Positions 59,920-64,000 of a stretch of 64,000 bases of DNA are shown here, in pieces (positions within the stretch are counted from its first letter, which is position 1; each line of letters begins with the position of its first letter). This DNA comes from Favolaschia claudopus (Eukaryota; Basidiomycota; Agaricomycetes; Agaricales; Mycenaceae): positions 1 to 64,000 of the forward strand of contig JAWWNJ010000077.1 of the NCBI GenBank assembly GCA_037176885.1, in the 5' to 3' direction. A program made the translations under genes and the position numbers. The notes below the pieces were generated by a model. That model saw only the letters and a program-made list of their open reading frames with translations, was not told the DNA's origin and did no database searches.

Positions 59920-61388
59920 ATGTCCTACAGCAAAACCAGAACCGCAACGCAACAACCAGCACAAGAGTTCTATGAAACAACCAAAGCTCGAATCAGAAAG
60001 ATTCAGTCTCACTTAGCTAACAGCCCAAGAGGTACCCGCCTCAAGGACAAAGTCTGTATCATCACTGGTGTAGGTTCTCTGAAAGGCATCGGGTACGAAC
60101 GAACGAATGCTTGCGCGAGTCGTTTGGCTTAGTTATAGGTTAGACGCGCTTCTGCCCTCCTCTTCGCTCACGAAGGTAATTTCTAATTTCGAACGCGTCC
60201 ACAAACGTTCTTTGATAACTTCAAGGCGCAAAACACCTCTATTTGATTGACTTTGACGCGAAAAATCTACCGGATCTCAAAGAAACCATAGAACGGCAAT
60301 ATCCGGATGTGAAGGTCTGTATCATGGCACATTCCAGGTCCTCGTCTCAGTGCTGAGGTATATCAGGCTACAACGCTTCAAGGTGATGCCGCCGACGAAG
60401 CCTTAATATCGGGCACTTGTGAGCGTGCCTTGAAAGAGGAAGGTCGACTGGACGTGTTTTTCGCCAATGTCAGTTATGCTATGCTTGCTCTACTAGGCGG
60501 CCGTCTAAATGCATGGAACTTGGAAGGCTGGTGTTGCGTCCAAGAGTCCCCTTGAATCTACCACTGCGCAAGTATTCATGGACGTGATGAGGATCAACTC
60601 TTTGTCGTGAGTTCTGTGTTGTCAGATTGGTGGCCAAGTGTTCATCATTTGCAGCTGTTTTCTAGCTGTTAAGCATGCCTCGGCGGCCATGAAACAGACT
60701 AATGCATCGCGGGGCAAGAACAACAGTGGAGGCAGCATCGTTTTGACGGCCTCAGGTTCGTATTCTCTCTCTCTCTTCCGATGCACGTGAAACTCAAAAT
60801 CTATCTTCCACAGTCGCCGGGATTCGTTCCGGTGCGGGGACGGTAGACTGTAAGTGTCGTCTCCTTGAATGAATGAATTTCCTGACCTGAAACTTTCTGC
60901 CCCCTGTTTTTCCAGACAGTGCAAGCAAAGCTGCGTAAGTAAACTCATTCCATACCTCTGTCAATGATTGAATCTTGTACAGTGTGAATTCGATAGCAAA
61001 GACATCCGCATACCAGTTACAAAAGACAGACATTCGCGTTAATTCCATCTGTCCGGGACTGATTGAGACAGGCATGACAATCGACACCTTCGATTACGCG
61101 CGCCAGAAAGGTGTGGACGCGAAGATTGGGCAGCTAAATCCCATGGGCCGTTTCGGTGTCGCGGAAGGTGAGGACTATATCAAGGATCTCCGTTCAAACT
61201 TTAGCTTTTTGCTTTCAGAAATCGCGCAAGCTGCTCTTTTTTTGGCTTCGGGTTAGTTAATTGCTCACTGTTATAAATGCGTAGCTCATCTTTGTGCAGA
61301 CGATTCTAGCTATGTTAACGGACAGAACATCGCCATAGACGGCGGCCTTTCGGCTTCGCATCCTGTCGTACCTGGAAGGTGGGCTTGA
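59920..61388 (+). CDS. Short-chain dehydrogenase/reductase (SDR)
   Basis: This is a classical NAD(P)-dependent SDR, probably a 3-oxoacyl-reductase-like alcohol dehydrogenase. The ATG at 59920 (MSYSKTRTATQQPAQEFY) precedes a 45-residue N-terminal extension. The cofactor motif is VCIITGVGSLKGIG, spliced to RASALLFAHEG. It is followed by YLIDFDAKNL (acidic residue after strand 2, favouring NAD), VFFAN joined to AGVASKSP (the NAG motif split by an intron), SGGSIVLTASVAG (catalytic Ser region), DY followed by SASKAAV (Tyr-x3-Lys, split by introns), RVNSICPGLIETGM, and the C-terminus SYVNGQNIAIDGGLSASHP, ending VVPGRWA. Nine or so introns, no frame break. All catalytic residues are present. Confidence 0.92.
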
Positions 61389-63102
61389 AAAGGCACGCAT
61401 ACTAGATTTCTGTAGGGAATGACTGCGACGATCGACCTGGCAAAACATGAGGTTGTTCGAATAAAATATGCTCGGGCTTTTCAGAATCCTTCTCTTCTTT
61501 GACTCGTACACAAAAATGGGGACGAACGGAAACACTGGGTTTTCCCCTTGGAGCGTCCAATGTGCCGGAGGTTGATTACCGCGAAGCTCGGGGTACGCTG
61601 CCAAAGCGACTGATCGAACGTATACTTTCGCTTCTGAATCTCGTTAGAAAGAAGGCAGATTCAGCTTGGACCTCTTCTGTAGTCAGCTGCACAGACAGAA
61701 AAACCTGAGATGTTCCCGCGCATCACCTGCCCTGACTTCGAAGGAGGATTCTACTTTGGGGACTCAGATGTTGATTTGCTGATTTTGGAGGCGTGTGAAG
61801 CGGAAGCAAAATTGGACTTTCGTACTTGACTTTCCTCGACAAAAATAATCTTATTGACCGTGTCGCCGATGAACACCATCTCAACAAGGTTTTTAAGCCC
61901 TACGAATGTCTCTCATGCGGTTGTTTCCACGACCCCATTTTTATACGCGTACAAAATTTTTTTTTGGGGAAAATTACTCCATTTGAGGTGAAAAAAAAAG
62001 TCAGAGACGCAGAGTGATCATACTGGGCGGACAGCCTGCTGAAAGTGATGAGGGGATGGCCGTCTAACAGATATTATTCGAACGACACCTCTTTCGAAAT
62101 TGCGACTGTTGTAAGGGCCCGATAAATATGAGTGTAATCCCGAACAAAGCGTTATTCAGGATGTAGATAGAGCGAGCCCAGGGAAGCAAGAAACACCAAG
62201 CAGTCATGGCCTCCATGGTCTGACTTCTTCCATTCCCATGGTATGTACGAAAATCGCAGGGGATGCGTCAGTCAAAGGACTGGGCAGCCTGGCCGTACAA
62301 ATGGGAATGAAGAGTTCAGACCAAAGCCAGTCACGACCTGCGACGACGTAGACTTGGTCCTAGGGATGGTGGTGTGAGGCGCGCACATGCGAGCAAGGAA
62401 GGGGAACGGGGGATCACCTACGAGGAATAAAACACCACCCAGAAGAGGCTCCTCTTTTATATGACGCCTTCGGCCCCAGGATAATCTCCCGACCGGCCGG
62501 CCGCAATCGACAACATCAATCTGAGATGAGCCATGAACCATGGCCGATATTCAAGCTCAGACTACCCACAACAGGGTAATTTTACCCCAGAGGTTGTTCC
62601 CAGATTCCATGTGCAATTCTATCCGCACACGCCCGGCGTATCATGCGGCAAATTCACTCTGGCAGTCCCCACCAACCGTTGTATTCGACCAGATATGGTC
62701 TGCAGTTTTTTCACCAATTCATTCTGCTTCACTCGTAGCCAATTTATCAGACTGCATAAAACAGCTGGTTAGCAAAAAAAATCTTGCAGCGAAGGGGTTC
62801 AGAAACCACGCGACTTTGGTACCTTGTCCATACGGTACGGCGTGTGCGTGTGCGCCGATATGGGGTAGGAATATGTGTTTCTGCGGCTCTCAGAAAAATG
62901 CGCGGCTTTACAGCACCCGAAATATGGTTCTTGGCGGACGATAGTGTACAAAGTTCTGCGCCGCGAAGCTGGAGAATTCGTAGATCGCCACCTAAGATCC
63001 ACATGCGTGTAATTTCCCGAAAACAGCACGGTGTACGACAAACTAAATTAAGAGGGAGGGAACCATCTTGGGTACTTTTGAGGTCAATCGAGAGACTCCG
63101 CT
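61389..63102. other. 1.7 kb region without a supported gene
   Basis: Between the SDR and FKBP stop codons (convergent), so most of it is 3' flanking. It has long T and A runs (about 61955-61965, 61990-61998). A 134-codon frame with an ATG at 62540-62944 has no domain and overlaps another open frame. No transposon ends or repeats seen. Confidence 0.4.
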
Positions 63103-64000
63103 TCACTTAAGATCCGTGAGTTTGACCTCTGTGATAGCTCGTTGAGATGAAAAGAGATAACAAATGAATAGAAAACGACGGACCGAAAATAAGCGTGGAA
63201 TTTCCGGGAATACCGTCTGTACCCCGTTTTCCGTAAGCCATGGCAGCAGGGATCGTCAATATCCGTTCACCCCCAACGTTCATGCCAACAATGCCCTCGT
63301 CCCACCCTACAATAAGAAGGGTTGAAGTTTCTGGGAAAGACGGTAGAACAAATTGGCCTTACCTTTAATCACCTCCCCTTTTCCCAGATGGAAGGTGAAC
63401 TACATTGCACAATCAGCGGGAAAGCGAACGCGGTGGGTCCGCACGCACCGGTTTACCCTTGGTGTTGGAGTCGAAGATTTTACCGCTCTGGAGTTTGCCG
63501 ATGTACCGCATGGAAACAGTGTTCCCCTTCTTTGCAAGAGGACCAGTGCCAATCTTGGTGTCTTGGATTTTGACTCCGCCCGCAATTTCGCGTTCAGCTT
63601 TCTTTTCGGTTGGCTTTTCGCCGTCGGCCTTGGCCCCTTCCTTCTTTTTCTCTTTCTTATCCTTCTTCTTATCCTGCTTGTCACCAGCCTCAGTGGCGGC
63701 CGCTTTGACGGGCTTTCCACTCTCGGCCTTCTGCTTTTTAGATTTGCCCGCCTCGCCGGCATCCGACTCGCGGGGGCGCTTGAGGCTTTGCGCGGAAGAT
63801 CCGTGGATGGCCTCGTCGATCTCCTCAAACCTGTTTCCGGTGAGAATTTACTATGCGTACCGGTTGGATAAACTAACCTCATATCGTCGTCTAGCTCGTT
63901 AGGATCCATCTCGACGTCCGAGCTGACGTCCTCGAGGTCAAAGGCTTCCTCCGAGCCTTCCGAGTCGGAATCGCCGAAAGGCGGCCTGTCCATGTCTTGA
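63103..64000 (-). CDS. Nucleolar-type FKBP peptidyl-prolyl isomerase (Fpr3/Fpr4-like), 5' partial
   Basis: These FKBPs are nuclear prolyl isomerases and histone chaperones. The gene enters from the right edge, so the N-terminal part (an NPL-like domain in the family) lies outside the window. Visible from 64000 leftwards are an acidic tract ([23 protein letters not shown]), an intron, a Lys/Glu-rich basic tract ([30 protein letters not shown]), then the C-terminal FKBP domain: [30 protein letters not shown] and IFDSN, spliced to [49 protein letters not shown] and LTDLK. The rapamycin-pocket residues expected in IKGWD and AMAYG are present. Four exons join in phase, with stop at 63103-63105. 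Confidence 0.92.

Noticed and set aside
61955..61998. Long T and A runs as possible retroelement tails
   Set aside because: No target-site duplication, no reverse-transcriptase remnant and no terminal repeats nearby.

Overview
The window is ordinary, gene-dense nuclear DNA from a basidiomycete fungus, most likely a mushroom-forming agaricomycete. The evidence is: nearly every gene is cut by many short GT-AG introns (about 45-65 nt); the housekeeping proteins are fungal in type; a DUF6699 gene is present, a family I know from Basidiomycota; and the secreted S41 peptidase and the HSL-like hydrolase are typical of agaricomycetes. About 24 genes can be supported. Most lie in divergent or convergent pairs with 40-170 bp between them.

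Layout, left to right. 0-8 kb: MIA40 (5' end outside the window), MCM2 (-), a DUF3128 protein (-), an alpha/beta hydrolase (+) and a formate/nitrite transporter (-). 8-22 kb: a Mei2-like RNA-binding protein (-), a 1.9 kb gene-free stretch, a HAD-like hydrolase (-), a secreted S41 peptidase (+) and the SND1/Tudor-SN nuclease (-). 22-32 kb: UPF2 (-) and an ATRIP/Rad26-like checkpoint protein (+), whose start codons are 47 bp apart, then a GT49-like glycosyltransferase (-). 32-45 kb: an amidohydrolase-like protein, an unrecognised disordered protein, a P5-type ATPase, a single-pass surface protein and an MBL-fold hydrolase (all +). 45-64 kb: the SNARE BOS1 (-), RRP17 (-), a FAM72-like zinc protein (+), a four-unit polyubiquitin gene (+), the H4K20 methyltransferase SET9 (+), chaperonin CCT6 (-), a DUF6699 protein (-), a short-chain dehydrogenase (+) and a nucleolar-type FKBP (-, 5' end outside the window).

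There is no operon or metabolic cluster. The genes are mostly independent housekeeping functions: replication and checkpoint (MCM2, ATRIP), RNA surveillance and processing (UPF2, SND1, RRP17, Mei2-like), chromatin (SET9), proteostasis (ubiquitin, CCT6, FKBP, MIA40) and membrane traffic (BOS1, P5 ATPase).

Several strongly conserved genes (MCM2, the alpha/beta hydrolase, the Mei2-like gene, the amidohydrolase) are broken by single-base frame changes, mostly in C/G or A/T runs. Because these sit in genes that must work, I read them as sequence errors rather than pseudogenes. I did not find a convincing undescribed system, mobile element, CRISPR array or RNA gene. The most interesting items are a fungal FAM72 homologue with a long new tail, the unrecognised gene at 33.5-36 kb, the UPF2/ATRIP shared promoter, and several unusual introns.
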